Assembly (NCBI RefSeq): GCF_029589495.1
Contig: NZ_JAAIVF010000002.1
Coordinates: forward strand, 372,001 to 436,000
Length of the DNA stretch: 64,000 bases
From: Speluncibacter jeojiensis
GTDB lineage: Bacteria > Actinomycetota > Actinomycetes > Mycobacteriales > Mycobacteriaceae
Direction: 5' to 3'
In this document: positions 42,771-52,154 of the stretch, one piece after another
Numbering within the stretch: the first letter of the stretch is position 1
How the letters are laid out: each line of letters opens with the position of its first letter
Translations under genes and position numbers: made by a program
Notes under the pieces: generated by a model
What the model was told of the DNA's origin: nothing
Seen by the model: only the letters and a program-made list of their open reading frames with translations
The model's database searches: none

Positions 42771-43355
42771 TCAGATGTACATGGCCGGGTCGACGTAGCT
42801 GGTGGGGTCGACCAGGTCCTCGTGCTGCTTGCCGCTGCGATGGCGCACCGAGGCAGGAATCCCGGTCGCGATCGCATCGGCGGGCACATCGCGGGTCACG
42901 ACCGCGTTCGCGCCGACCGCGCTGTCGTCGCCGATCACGATCGGCCCCAGCACCTTCGCGCCGGCGCCGATGGTGACCCGGTCGCCGATGGTCGGGTGCC
43001 GCTTGGTCTTCGACATCGACCGGCCGCCGAGGGTGACGCCGTGATAGATCAGCACGTCGTCACCGATCTCGGCGGTCTCGCCGATGACCACCCCCATGCC
43101 GTGGTCGATGAAGAACCGACGGCCGATCGTCGCACCGGGATGGATCTCGATACCGGTGACCAGACGGGTCGCCTGCGCCAGCACCCGTGCGGGGCCCCGC
43201 AGCGCCGGCCGCTCCCACATCGCATGCGCGAGGCGGTGCGACCAGATCGCGTGCAGGCCCGAGTAGACGAGGGCGTTCTCGAAGTCGCTGCGCGCGGCCG
43301 GGTCCCGGCCCTTGGCGGCGGCGAGGTCCTCGCGGAGGGTGGAGAGCAGGCTCAC
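42771..43355 (-). CDS. cysE: Serine O-acetyltransferase
   Basis: 194 residues with the left-handed beta-helix hexapeptide repeats ([44 protein letters not shown]), including catalytic Asp/His in FIDHGMG. Acetylates L-serine with acetyl-CoA, giving the substrate of CysK. The short form without the long N-terminal helical domain is usual in actinobacteria. GTG start at 43355, five nt after the cysK stop: a cysK-cysE operon. Confidence 0.93.
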   Translation of the reverse strand: MSLLSTLREDLAAAKGRDPAARSDFENALVYSGLHAIWSHRLAHAMWERPALRGPARVLAQATRLVTGIEIHPGATIGRRFFIDHGMGVVIGETAEIGDDVLIYHGVTLGGRSMSKTKRHPTIGDRVTIGAGAKVLGPIVIGDDSAVGANAVVTRDVPADAIATGIPASVRHRSGKQHEDLVDPTSYVDPAMYI

Positions 43356-43359
43356 CGCG

Positions 43360-44295
43360 TCAGTCCCGGATGTGCTCGAACAGCGGGGTGGAGATGTAAC
43401 GCTCGCCGAAGTCCGGCACGATCACCACGATCAGCTTGCCGGCGTTCTCCGGCCGCGCGGCGAGCTGGAGGGCCGCCCACACGTTGGCACCGGCAGAGAT
43501 GCCGCCCAGGATGCCCTCCTGGGTGCCGAGGTCGCGGGCGACCCGGATCGCGTCGTCGAACTGAACGTCGACGATCTCGTCGTAGATGTCGCGGTCGAGC
43601 ACCTCGGGGACGAAGTTTGCACCCAGGCCCTGGATCTTGTGCGGGCCGGGCGCCCCGCCGGTGAGGATCGGGGAGTCGGCGGGTTCGACGCCGACGACCG
43701 TGACCTCCGGCTTGTACTTGCGCAGGGTGCGGCCGGCGCCGGTCAGCGTGCCGCCGGTGCCGATGCCCGCGACGAAGATGTCGACGGCACCGTTGCTGTC
43801 GGCCCAGATCTCCTCGCCGGTGGTGCGGGCATGCACATCCGGGTTCGCCGGGTTCCCGAACTGCCGGGCGAGGACCGCGTTGTCGGTCTGCGCGACGATC
43901 TCCTCGGCCTTCTCGACCGCCCCGGCCATGCCCGCGGCACCCGGGGTCAGCACGATCTCGGCGCCGTACGCGCGCAGCATCACCCTGCGCTCGGTGGACG
44001 CGGTCTCGGGCATCGTGAAGATCGCCTTGTAGCCGCGGGCCGCCGCGACCATCGCCAGCGCGATACCGGTGTTCCCGGACGTGCCCTCGACGATGGTGCC
44101 GCCGGGGCGCAGCTCCCCCGACTTCTCCGCGGCATCGATGATCGCGACCCCGATACGGTCCTTGACGCTGTTCGCCGGGTTGTAGAACTCGAGCTTGGCC
44201 GCGACCTGCGCGCCGAGTCCGTCGGTCAACCGGTTCAGCCGCACCAGCGGGGTGCGTCCGACGAGCTCGGTGACGTTGTCGTAGATCTTGCTCAC
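43360..44295 (-). CDS. cysK: Cysteine synthase A (O-acetylserine sulfhydrylase)
   Basis: 311 residues, PLP fold type II. K45 in [11 protein letters not shown] binds [13 protein letters not shown] is the phosphate-substrate loop; [13 protein letters not shown] binds the cofactor phosphate; [13 protein letters not shown] closes the site. Forms L-cysteine from O-acetylserine and sulfide. Start is GTG at 44295 after GGGAGGAGGACGGCC; the long open frame further upstream is a GC artefact. Confidence 0.94.
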   Translation of the reverse strand: MSKIYDNVTELVGRTPLVRLNRLTDGLGAQVAAKLEFYNPANSVKDRIGVAIIDAAEKSGELRPGGTIVEGTSGNTGIALAMVAAARGYKAIFTMPETASTERRVMLRAYGAEIVLTPGAAGMAGAVEKAEEIVAQTDNAVLARQFGNPANPDVHARTTGEEIWADSNGAVDIFVAGIGTGGTLTGAGRTLRKYKPEVTVVGVEPADSPILTGGAPGPHKIQGLGANFVPEVLDRDIYDEIVDVQFDDAIRVARDLGTQEGILGGISAGANVWAALQLAARPENAGKLIVVIVPDFGERYISTPLFEHIRD

Positions 44296-44420
44296 GGCCG
44301 TCCTCCTCCCGACCGCTCCGCGGCCGGCTTCGCTGTGGTCGCCCCCGGTGCACTGCATCCGGTGCGCCGGGATCCTGCGCACCGGGACCCGCGCGGATGA
44401 CGCGATCCGGTGCCGCGGAT

Positions 44421-45164
44421 TCATCTTTGCACGCGCGTGGGGGGCCTGCGCTCGACGGGCACGGCATCCGGCGGCCGCGCCAGGACCCGGTGTCCGGCGG
44501 CGACGAGCGCCCACGACACGGCGACGACGACCACCGCGGCGAGCGTGTCGAGCAGGTAGTGGTTGGCGGTGGCGATCACCACGACCCCGGTCAGCAGCGG
44601 ATAGATCCACACGACCGACCGCACCCACCCGTGACGCGCGGTCGCCGCGATCGCCGCCGCACACCACAGCGCCCACGCCACGTGCAGGCTGGGCATCGCC
44701 GCGTAGACGTTCGCGCTCGACGCGGCCGGGCTGCCCCACGAGCCGAGCGTGTGGTCGGCGACGACGGTGTCGACGAAGCCGCTGAGCAACCTCGGCGGCG
44801 CGACGGGGTAGAGCCAGAAGACCACCAGCGCAACGGCATTGACGACGACGAGGATGTTCCGCCACCGCCGGTAGCCTGCCGGCCGGCGCAGGTACAGCCA
44901 GCCGAGGACCGCGAAGGTGACCGCGAAGTGCAGCATCGCGTAGTAGTAGTCGGCGGCCAGTTCGACGACCGACCCCGCCCGCAGCAGCGCGGAATTCAGG
45001 TCGGCCTCCACGTCGACGCGCAACCACTGCTCGAGGACGAGCAGGTCCTGGCCGTGCGCAAGCGCCGTCGCGCGTCGCGCCGGGGCGAGCCCCTCGATCA
45101 GGTCGTATCCCCACGCCAATGCCACGACGACGAGCACCTCGCCCCACAACGGCGGGCGCTTCAC
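44421..45164 (-). CDS. PAP2-superfamily membrane protein
   Basis: 247 residues with six predicted helices. PAP2 motifs: [22 protein letters not shown] and [15 protein letters not shown] with the catalytic His/Asp. It is like the PAP2_3 group (inositol phosphotransferase/undecaprenyl-type phosphatases). GTG start at 45164 has no Shine-Dalgarno but follows the stop of a 21-codon open frame by 6 nt, suggesting coupled translation. The substrate is unknown; it is a second PAP2 protein in the window, only distantly like the 356-residue one. Confidence 0.8.
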   Translation of the reverse strand: MKRPPLWGEVLVVVALAWGYDLIEGLAPARRATALAHGQDLLVLEQWLRVDVEADLNSALLRAGSVVELAADYYYAMLHFAVTFAVLGWLYLRRPAGYRRWRNILVVVNAVALVVFWLYPVAPPRLLSGFVDTVVADHTLGSWGSPAASSANVYAAMPSLHVAWALWCAAAIAATARHGWVRSVVWIYPLLTGVVVIATANHYLLDTLAAVVVVAVSWALVAAGHRVLARPPDAVPVERRPPTRVQR

Positions 45165-45170
45165 GTCGAA

Positions 45171-45236
45171 CTAGACCGCCCCGGGCCGGACGCCGGCCTC
45201 GTCCCAGAGCGCGGTCCGCCCGTAGTGATCGCTCAT
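45171..45236 (-). CDS. Possible 21-residue leader peptide ORF
   Basis: ATG at 45234-45236 opens [21 protein letters not shown] and stops 6 nt before the GTG of the PAP2 gene, which lacks its own ribosome binding site. A leader peptide that delivers ribosomes to the next start would explain this. It has no recognised family and could be chance. Confidence 0.35.
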   Translation of the reverse strand: MSDHYGRTALWDEAGVRPGAV

Positions 45237-45302
45237 ACGCCGAGCCTATCGGCGTCGACGGCGGGCCGGGCGCGATACCGCCCGGCCGAACCGTCCGCAC
45301 AG

Positions 45303-45356
45303 ACGGCGAATGCCGCGGGGTTCGGCGCGGGGCCGAACCGCCGCGGCATTCGCCGT
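45303..45356 (-). terminator. Terminator hairpin after pckG
   Basis: Outer arms ACGGCGAATGCCGCGG (45303-45318) and exact complement (45341-45356); inner arms GGTTCGG/CCGAACC (45319-45325, 45333-45339) extend the stem with one bulged G. It lies 20 nt past the pckG stop. Confidence 0.8.
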
Positions 45357-45375
45357 CGTGCGGTGCCGTGTCGGA

Positions 45376-47205
45376 CTAGCCGAGGCGGTGCTTGAGCGCC
45401 TCGAACTCGTCGCGGATGCCGGAGGGCAACTTCTCGCCGAGGAACTCGAACCACTCCTCGATCAGCGGGATCTCCGCCTTCCACTCCTCGACGTCGACCT
45501 TGAGGGCCTCGTCGACATCGGCGGCGTCGACGTCCAGGCCGGCCAGGTCCAGCTCGCCGGCGGTCGGCACGTAGCCGACCGCGGTGGACTGGGCGGTCGC
45601 CTTGCCCTCGATGCGCTCGATGATCCACTTGAGCACGCGCGAGTTCTCGCCGAATCCGGGCCACAGGAACCGGCCGTCGTCGCCGCGACGGAACCAGTTG
45701 ACGTAGAAGATCTTCGGCAGCTTGGTCGCATCGGCATGCTTGCCGGTGTTGATCCAGTGGTTCAGGTAGTCACCGGCGTTGTAGCCGATGAACGGGATCA
45801 TCGCCATCGGGTCGCGGCGCACGTTGCCGACCTTGCCCTCGGCCGCGGCGGTCTGCTCGGACGACAGCGTCGAACCCATGAACACACCGTGCTGCCAGTC
45901 GAACGACTCGGTCACCAGCGGGATGGTCGTCTTGCGACGGCCGCCGAACAGGATCGCCGAGATCGGCACACCCTGCGGGTCGTCCCACTCGGGGGCGAGG
46001 ATCGGGCACTGCGACATCGGGGTGCAGTAGCGCGAGTTCGGGTGGGCGGCCTTCTCGCCGGACTCGGGGGTCCAGTCGTTGCCCTTCCAGTCGGTCAGGT
46101 GCGCGGGGGTGCCCTCGAGCCCCTCCCACCACACGTCGCCGTCGTCGGTGAGCGCGACGTTGGTGTAGACCGTGTTGCCGGCCTCCATCGTCTTCATCGC
46201 GTTCGGGTTCGACTCGTGGTTGGTGCCCGGCGCGACGCCGAAGAAGCCGAACTCCGGGTTGACCGCGTACAGCCGACCGTCCTCACCGAACCGCATCCAC
46301 GCGATGTCGTCGCCGAGTGTCTCGGCACGCCAGCCCGGCACGGTCGGCTGGAGCATCGCCAGGTTGGTCTTGCCGCAGGCGCTCGGGAACGCGGCCGCGA
46401 CGTAGTAGTTCTTGTTCTCCGGCGAGATCAGCTTGAGGATCAGCATGTGCTCGGCCAGCCAGCCCTCGTCGTGCGCCATCGCCGAGGCGATGCGCAGCGA
46501 GTAGCACTTCTTGCCCAGCAGCGCGTTGCCGCCGTAGCCGGAACCGAAGGACCAGATCTCGCGGTCCTCGGGGAAGTGGGTGATGTACTTGGTGTCGCTG
46601 CACGGCCACGGAACATCGGCCTGGCCCTCGGCCAGCGGCGCGCCCACCGAGTGCAGCGCCTTGACGAACGGGCGGTCGGTGCCGAGCTTGTCCATCGCGG
46701 CGCGGCCCATGCGGGTCATCACGCGCATGGAGACGACGACGTACTCCGAGTCGGTGATCTCGACGCCCAGCTTCGGGTCGTCGGCGCCGAGCGGGCCCAT
46801 GCAGAAAGGCACCACGTACATGGTGCGGCCCTTCATGCAGCCCCGGTACAGGCCGGTCATGAGCGAGCGCATCTCGGCCGGGTCCATCCAATTGTTGGTC
46901 GGACCGGCGTCGATCTCGTCGCGCGAGCAGATGAAGGTGCGCGACTCGACACGGGCGACGTCGCTCGGGTCGGACTGCGCGGCGAACGAGTTCGGCTTCT
47001 TGGCCTCGTCGAGCTTGACGAAGGTGCCGGCCTCGACCAGCTTCGCGGTCAGCCGGTCCCACTCCTCGTCGGAGCCGTCGGCGAAGACGACACGGTCGGG
47101 CTCGGTGAGTTCCGCTACCTCCCGGACCCAGGCGAGCAGCCCTGCGTGCTGGGTCGGCGGGTTGCCATCCGTTCCGTTCAAGCCTGGAATGGTCGCTGCG
47201 GTCAT
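45376..47205 (-). CDS. pckG: Phosphoenolpyruvate carboxykinase (GTP)
   Basis: 609 residues, as in M. tuberculosis PckA (Rv0211, 606). Substrate/Mn site [14 protein letters not shown]-loop [12 protein letters not shown] with the hyperreactive Cys, Mn-binding Asp in [10 protein letters not shown], guanine-site [19 protein letters not shown], and [14 protein letters not shown]. Converts oxaloacetate to PEP (gluconeogenesis and anaplerosis). ATG at 47205 follows CAGGAGAGGC. Monocistronic, ended by a strong hairpin. Confidence 0.95.
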   Translation of the reverse strand: MTAATIPGLNGTDGNPPTQHAGLLAWVREVAELTEPDRVVFADGSDEEWDRLTAKLVEAGTFVKLDEAKKPNSFAAQSDPSDVARVESRTFICSRDEIDAGPTNNWMDPAEMRSLMTGLYRGCMKGRTMYVVPFCMGPLGADDPKLGVEITDSEYVVVSMRVMTRMGRAAMDKLGTDRPFVKALHSVGAPLAEGQADVPWPCSDTKYITHFPEDREIWSFGSGYGGNALLGKKCYSLRIASAMAHDEGWLAEHMLILKLISPENKNYYVAAAFPSACGKTNLAMLQPTVPGWRAETLGDDIAWMRFGEDGRLYAVNPEFGFFGVAPGTNHESNPNAMKTMEAGNTVYTNVALTDDGDVWWEGLEGTPAHLTDWKGNDWTPESGEKAAHPNSRYCTPMSQCPILAPEWDDPQGVPISAILFGGRRKTTIPLVTESFDWQHGVFMGSTLSSEQTAAAEGKVGNVRRDPMAMIPFIGYNAGDYLNHWINTGKHADATKLPKIFYVNWFRRGDDGRFLWPGFGENSRVLKWIIERIEGKATAQSTAVGYVPTAGELDLAGLDVDAADVDEALKVDVEEWKAEIPLIEEWFEFLGEKLPSGIRDEFEALKHRLG

Positions 47206-47502
47206 CAGCCTCTCCTGGGGTGGGCCGGAACCGGGTCCCCCGCACCACCGCGGCGAACCCGGCTGCGCCCCCATCGGCGGGGTGCTGCCCGCGCGACCCG
47301 CCGTCCTCGAACGGGCGGGAAGGCGCGCGAGCGCCGGGTGTCCTGCATCGAGGTTAACGCCGTTGGCAATCGTTCACAGAACCGGGGCGCCCCTCGTGAC
47401 CGACGTATCGATTCAGATGTCGCCGCGCAGCCGCGAGTCGATCTCTGCGGGACTCCGGGGACGGTCGCGTCGACGCCGCGGCCGAGGCCGGACGGCGACC
47501 GC

Positions 47503-48423
47503 TCAGGCGCGCCGGTCCCACAGCTCCATCAACGTGGTCAGGATCTCCTCGGCCACACCCAGCCCACCCAGGTGGCTCTCGCCGTGCAGGGTGGTGAGCT
47601 GGGCGTCCGGGAGCAGCGAGACGACGTGCTCGCCGTGCGCGAACGGCACGATGTGGTCGGCGTCGCCGTGCCACCACCGGACCGGCACCGTCACGGTGTC
47701 CAACCGGAACCCCCAGTCCTGCGAGAACAGCAGGATGTCGGAGAACGGCGCCGAGAACTGCTTGCGGCTGCCGTTGAGCAGGTCGTCGAGGAACATGGCC
47801 TTGAACTCGGGGCGGGCGAGCAGGTGCCGATCGCCGGGCGGGGAGAGCCGGCCGTACAGGTCGATGATCGGCGAGGCCAGCGGCTTGACCACCCGCACCG
47901 CCGCGGTCAGGCTCACGCCGATCGGAATCCGCCCGACCGAGACCAGCGGCGCCATACGCGCACCGAACCCGGCCAGCCCGCCGCCGATCGCGTCGGGGCC
48001 GCGGGTGGGCGCCACTCCGCCGAGCACGGCGCAGGCCACCACCCGGTCGGGGAACGCGTGCGCGGCGGCGAGCGTGTACGGGCCGCCGCCGGACAGCCCG
48101 ATCACCGCCATCTGGTCGATGCCGAGGCAGTCGGCCAGGATGTCGAGGTCCGCGGTGAACTCGCCGAAGTCGTGATAGCGGTACGGCGTCGAGCTGCCGA
48201 TGCCCGGGCGGTCGATGCCGACGATGCGGATGTTCTCGCGGGCGGCGTAGGCGCGCGCCTCGTGCGGGATCTGCCGGCGTGCGCCGGGGGTGCCGTGCAG
48301 CCAGATCACCGCGCGGCCGTGCGGGTCCCCGAACTCCGAGAAGCTCAACCGCCGGTGGCCGCCGACCTCGACCGTGCCCTCGACCCGGGGCTCGGTGCTC
48401 CGCGAGATTGTGACGTCGCTCAT
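47503..48423 (-). CDS. Alpha/beta hydrolase
   Basis: 306 residues, cytoplasmic (no signal). Oxyanion WLHGTPGARRQ, nucleophile IGLSGGGPYTLA, Asp in WWHGDADHIVPF, His in HGESHLGGLG. The HGTPG motif and overall spacing match a group of actinobacterial esterase/lipase-like hydrolases; the substrate is unknown. It is followed 297 nt later by pckG and preceded by the small DUF6802-like gene on the same strand, 19 nt apart, so the two are likely cotranscribed. Confidence 0.85.
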   Translation of the reverse strand: MSDVTISRSTEPRVEGTVEVGGHRRLSFSEFGDPHGRAVIWLHGTPGARRQIPHEARAYAARENIRIVGIDRPGIGSSTPYRYHDFGEFTADLDILADCLGIDQMAVIGLSGGGPYTLAAAHAFPDRVVACAVLGGVAPTRGPDAIGGGLAGFGARMAPLVSVGRIPIGVSLTAAVRVVKPLASPIIDLYGRLSPPGDRHLLARPEFKAMFLDDLLNGSRKQFSAPFSDILLFSQDWGFRLDTVTVPVRWWHGDADHIVPFAHGEHVVSLLPDAQLTTLHGESHLGGLGVAEEILTTLMELWDRRA

Positions 48424-48442
48424 GTCGACAGCCTGCCATCCG

Positions 48443-48709
48443 TCACTCGGCGACCGTCCCCCGGTCGGTCAGCCGCCATGCCGCGGCGCCGTCGGCCCCG
48501 GTGTGCAGCTCCCAGGAGCGGTAGCCGCCGGTGGGATCGAACTCCACCTGGTAGTCGGTGTGACCGTCGCCGTCGAGGTCGTAGGCGACGGTCAACCCGT
48601 CGTCGCCCTGCACGACCATCGTCTCTGCCAGCCCGTCGCCGTCGGTGTCGACAGCGTGCCCTGCGTCGAATTCCGCCGGCTCGAAGACCAGCTCATCCGG
48701 CAACCACAT
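48443..48709 (-). CDS. Small DUF6802-like protein with DxDxDG motifs
   Basis: 88 residues. Two Ca-binding-like loops, DTDGDGLAE and DLDGDGHTD, are embedded in a repeat pattern (..TMVVQGDDGLTVAYDLDGDG..), as in dockerin/VCBS-like or DUF6802 proteins. No signal peptide; cytoplasmic. GGAGGAGCGCGCG precedes the ATG at 48709. It lies between the GTPase pair and the hydrolase on the same strand, 17 nt after the second GTPase. Family name tentative. Confidence 0.7.
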   Translation of the reverse strand: MWLPDELVFEPAEFDAGHAVDTDGDGLAETMVVQGDDGLTVAYDLDGDGHTDYQVEFDPTGGYRSWELHTGADGAAAWRLTDRGTVAE

Positions 48710-48726
48710 CGCGCGCTCCTCCGCTG

Positions 48727-50280
48727 TCACTCTCCGTACTCCGAACTCCGACAGGCCTCGCCGGCCCGGCCGCCCTCGGGGAGGGGCCGTTGCCGAGTTC
48801 GACGCACCGACGACGCGTGCGGTTCCCCCCGATCGGCCTGCAACTCGGCGAGCACGGCGCCCAGTTCCGCCAGATCCGCCTCGACGGCCCGGACGGCGGC
48901 CGAGCGCTCCGCCGCGCACCGCTGCAACTCCCCGTCCACCGCGTGCAGCCGACGATCGATCCGTTCGAGCCGGTCGGCGTTGGCGCGGGTCACCTCGGCG
49001 ACCGCGCGCGCCTCGGCCTCGAGCGCGGCGGCGAGCACCGCCTGGTCCCAGGCCGCCCGGAAGTCCGCGAGCACGTCGACGGACCACTGCTTGACCCGCA
49101 CTCGATCGGCCAGGTGGGCACGCGACCGCACCATCCACCACGCGGCTCCCGCCCCCAGCGCGAGGGTGGCCGGGATGGAGATCAGGTCCCAGGCAGGCAC
49201 CAACGACATCGGCATGACCACCAACCGGCCCAGGCCGACCCCGCCGGAGGCGCCCACCGCGATCATCATCCGGTCCTCGGTCCCCCGCCGTCGCGGCTCG
49301 GGAGCACCGATCGCCGGGCCGTCGACGGCGACGCGCTCGGCCCCGCCCAGCCGGGCGGCGACCGCCTCGCCGAGCCGCTCGGACGCCTCCGACAGCCGCT
49401 GCCGCAGGTCGTCCGCAGACCGGCGCAGCTCGCCGCGATCGGCGGCCTCGATGTGCCGGCGCACGTCCGACGTCAGGGTCCGGCACTGCGCCGCGACCTC
49501 GTGGGCGAGGTCGACCCGGGCGAGTTGGAACCGCGCCCGCACCCCTGCCAGTTCCGCGGGCTGCCCGTGCCCGCCGCGGCCGGTGCCGCGCGCCCGCACC
49601 AGTTGCTGCCGCTCCGCGCGCAACGCCTCGACCTCGCTGCTGCGGCGCAGCGACTCGACGAGCGCGCGTCGCTCCGCCGCCGCCTCGATCAGTCCGTCGG
49701 CGGCGACCGCACGGATCCGATCCCGCAGGAGGGCCTCCCGGGCCGCACCGCCGGCGACCGCCTGCCGCAGTGCACGGTCCAGCGCCGCCACGCCCGGCTC
49801 GCCCACACCCGACACCGCGATCACGGCGGCGTCGGCGTGGTTGCGGGCGTGCGCGCGCAACAGGGCGCGGTTCCGCTCGGCGACCGCACGCCAGTCGCGG
49901 TGCAGATCCGCCTTGTTCAGCGCGAACACCGTGGTGGCCGGATCGGGGGCGGAGCGTGTGAGCAGTGCGAGCTCGTCGACGCCCAGGGGTGTCCCGGCGT
50001 CGAGCACGAACACCGTCACCGTACCGGCACTGCCGACCTGGAATCGGTTGCTGCCCTGAGAGTCTCGACCTTGCAGGAGCCCCGCCAGGGTGCGCACACC
50101 GACGCCGGGCAACCCCAGCACCCCGACCGTCGCGGCACCCTCGTCCGCGCGGCCCGTCCGTTCGAGCCGTTCGGCGGCCTCCGGTGCAAGGCGGCGCAGC
50201 ACCGTCCGGGCCCGGTCGACCGCACCGTCGCGGGCGCGCACCGTCGCGGCAGGTCCGGCGCCGGGCGGGCCGTCAGGCAC
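48727..50280 (-). CDS. Dynamin-like GTPase-related protein, second of a pair (Rv0210 type)
   Basis: 517 residues. N-terminal GTPase-like domain: P-loop position reads GLPGVGVRTLAGLL, where Val-Arg replace the Lys-Ser/Thr of GxxxxGK(S/T), whereas the G4 motif is intact (FALNKADL). A long helical stalk with Arg/Ala-rich heptads follows (about 190-330), then two hydrophobic helices (LGRLVVMPMSLVPAWDLISIPATLALGAGAAWWMV) and another coiled region. This is the plan of bacterial dynamin-like membrane-remodelling proteins. GTG start at 50280 overlaps the stop of the partner gene by 8 nt. Its place between trmB and pckG equals M. tuberculosis Rv0210. Confidence 0.78.
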   Translation of the reverse strand: MPDGPPGAGPAATVRARDGAVDRARTVLRRLAPEAAERLERTGRADEGAATVGVLGLPGVGVRTLAGLLQGRDSQGSNRFQVGSAGTVTVFVLDAGTPLGVDELALLTRSAPDPATTVFALNKADLHRDWRAVAERNRALLRAHARNHADAAVIAVSGVGEPGVAALDRALRQAVAGGAAREALLRDRIRAVAADGLIEAAAERRALVESLRRSSEVEALRAERQQLVRARGTGRGGHGQPAELAGVRARFQLARVDLAHEVAAQCRTLTSDVRRHIEAADRGELRRSADDLRQRLSEASERLGEAVAARLGGAERVAVDGPAIGAPEPRRRGTEDRMMIAVGASGGVGLGRLVVMPMSLVPAWDLISIPATLALGAGAAWWMVRSRAHLADRVRVKQWSVDVLADFRAAWDQAVLAAALEAEARAVAEVTRANADRLERIDRRLHAVDGELQRCAAERSAAVRAVEADLAELGAVLAELQADRGEPHASSVRRTRQRPLPEGGRAGEACRSSEYGE

Positions 50281-51310
50281 CCGGGGCCGTCTCTCGCGCA
50301 CGCAACCGGACCGCCAGTGCCGCGTAGCGCCGGTGCTGGTCCATCGCCGCACGCCAGGCCGAGGTGTCGGTGGCGGCGTGGGCACGTTCCCGCCACCGTC
50401 CGGCGATCTCGACGGCGGCGCCGGAGGTGCGCGGTTCGTGCCGGCGGTCCAGCACGGTCGCCACCCGCAGGCCGGCCGCCTCCGTGGCGAGCAGTCGTTC
50501 GATCGCATCACGCCGGGTGCCGGTGGCCGCCTCGGCGTCCAACTCGCGTAGCTGCCGGTCCACCCGCAGCGAGCGGGCACGGTCGGCGAGCACGGCCAGC
50601 CGGGAGACCACGGCGTCGACGCCGCTCCACTGCGACATCCGGGCGAACAGCGCCGCATCGTCTCCGGCCCACGCCGACCCTGCCCCTCCGGACCCCGACC
50701 CCCAGGACCGCAGGGCGGACACCACGCAGCCGATGCCGTACAGGTCCCAACGCTCGAGCAACGACCGCCGCCCGGCCTGCTCCTGCTCGGATCCCGCGGA
50801 CACGAAGTGCTGGGCATCGACGGGCATCTCCCCCGCCTCGGCGATCGCGTGCAGCAGCGCGCGGTCCTCCGGCGACAGCGCCGCTGCGTCCACCGAGGCC
50901 CGGCCGAGCCCGGCTACCGTGGGCAGCACCGGCCCCGGCAGGGCGGACAGCCCGGCCGGCAGGCCCGCGGGCAGCGTGTCGGCCTTGTTCAGCACGACCA
51001 GCGACAGGCGGTCCCCCAGCCCGGACAGCCATCGCCGATCCGAGTCGAGGACCCGGTCGGTCAGCACGTACAGCACGACCTCGCAGTCGTCGACCGCACG
51101 GGCGCCGACCGGATCGTTCGTCGCCGGATCGTTCGTCGCCGGGGTCTCGACCAGCTCCGCGGCGACTCCGGCCGCGGCCAGCCTCGGCGCCAGCGCGCCG
51201 ATCAGCGTCGACCTGCCGACCCCGATCCGGCCGCACACGGCCACCCGCACCGGCGGCGTCAGCAACCGGTCCGACAGTTCTTCCCCCTGCAGCATCTCTC
51301 CCCCGCACAT
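50273..51310 (-). CDS. Dynamin-like GTPase, first of a pair (Rv0209 type)
   Basis: 345 residues. P-loop VCGRIGVGRSTLIGAL has Arg in place of the usual Lys; G3 region DDCEVVLYVLTDRV; G4 LVVLNKADTLP. The second half is helical with many Arg (VSRLAVLADRARSLRVDRQLRELDAEAATG) and no clear membrane span. Start ATG at 51310 is preceded by GAGGGGTGAAGCG; an ATG at 51295 is also possible. Its stop overlaps the GTG of the second GTPase, so both are made together, a likely heteromeric pair. Position equals Rv0209. Contains a 15-bp tandem duplication (ATNDP repeated). Confidence 0.78.
   Translation of the reverse strand: MCGGEMLQGEELSDRLLTPPVRVAVCGRIGVGRSTLIGALAPRLAAAGVAAELVETPATNDPATNDPVGARAVDDCEVVLYVLTDRVLDSDRRWLSGLGDRLSLVVLNKADTLPAGLPAGLSALPGPVLPTVAGLGRASVDAAALSPEDRALLHAIAEAGEMPVDAQHFVSAGSEQEQAGRRSLLERWDLYGIGCVVSALRSWGSGSGGAGSAWAGDDAALFARMSQWSGVDAVVSRLAVLADRARSLRVDRQLRELDAEAATGTRRDAIERLLATEAAGLRVATVLDRRHEPRTSGAAVEIAGRWRERAHAATDTSAWRAAMDQHRRYAALAVRLRARETAPGA
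51111..51140. repeat. 15-bp tandem duplication in the first GTPase gene
   Basis: GGATCGTTCGTCGCC occurs twice in tandem (51111-51125, 51126-51140), adding five residues (ATNDP) in frame just before the DDCEVVLYV strand. Confidence 0.9.
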
Positions 51311-51410
51311 ACGCTTCACCCCTCGTCGGTGCAGGGTCAGGTTACGGGCCTGACCTCGACATATCCAGCCCCACGTGCTGCACGGGGCGGATATACGGAA
51401 CCATGGACGC

Positions 51411-52154
51411 GTGAACACCCCCGACAGCGCACCCTCCCGGCTCTACCCGAGGGTGACCAGCTTCCGGTCCCGACGCGGCGCGCTGACCGCGCCACAGCAA
51501 CAGACCTGGGAACGGCTCTGGCCGGTGATCGGGGCCGACGTCGGCGACACCCCGGTCGATGCCGACGCCTGGTTCGGCCGTCACGCGCCGCTCGTGCTGG
51601 AGATCGGTTCCGGCACCGGAACCGCCACGGCGGCGATGGCCCAGGCCGAGCCGGAGATCAACCTGATCGCGATCGAGGTCTACCGGCCGGGGCTGGCCAA
51701 GCTGCTGCAGACCATCGACCGCGAGACCATCGACAACATCCGGTTGCTGCGCGGCGACGCCGTCGACGTGCTCGAGAGCATGATCGCCCCGGAGTCGCTG
51801 ACCGGCGTGCGGGTGTTCTTCCCGGATCCGTGGCCCAAGGCCCGCCACCACAAGCGCCGTCTGCTCAAGCCGTCCGCGTTCACGCTGATCGCCTCGCGGC
51901 TGGTCCCGGGCGGCGTGCTGCACGTGGCCACCGATCACGCGGATTACGCGGAGGCCATCGCGGAAGCAGGAAACTCGGAGCCTGCGCTGCGTAGGCTCGA
52001 CTGGGAATCGCTGGTCCAGGACTCGTCAACTGCGGAAATGCCGATGAGTCTGGAGCGGCCGACCACCAAGTTCGAAGGCAAAGCGGAACGGGCAGGGAGC
52101 GCAGTGACAGAGTTCACGTGGATGAAGAGCGTGTCCACCGGAGAAGAGAAGTGA
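51411..52154 (+). CDS. trmB: tRNA (guanine-N7)-methyltransferase
   Basis: 247 residues. RLYPRVTSFRSRRGALT is the TrmB N-terminus; SAM motif VLEIGSGTGTATAAMA; the catalytic segment GVRVFFPDPWPKARHHKRRL with the PDPWPK signature; and C-terminal PTTKFEGKAER. It makes m7G46 in tRNA. GTG start at 51411; the ATG at 51403 is out of frame. Position equals Rv0208c. The stop overlaps the start of the NYN gene (GTGA). Confidence 0.92.
   Translation: MNTPDSAPSRLYPRVTSFRSRRGALTAPQQQTWERLWPVIGADVGDTPVDADAWFGRHAPLVLEIGSGTGTATAAMAQAEPEINLIAIEVYRPGLAKLLQTIDRETIDNIRLLRGDAVDVLESMIAPESLTGVRVFFPDPWPKARHHKRRLLKPSAFTLIASRLVPGGVLHVATDHADYAEAIAEAGNSEPALRRLDWESLVQDSSTAEMPMSLERPTTKFEGKAERAGSAVTEFTWMKSVSTGEEK

Noticed and set aside
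43360-45300. A 646-codon extension of cysK
   Set aside because: The upstream part is the antisense shadow of the PAP2 gene; cysK has its own ribosome binding site and GTG at 44295.
45310-51414. A 2034-codon open frame on the plus strand
   Set aside because: It lies opposite pckG, the hydrolase and both GTPase genes, which have clear family motifs. The translation is Arg/Pro/Ala-rich with no domain; it is a shadow caused by very high GC content.
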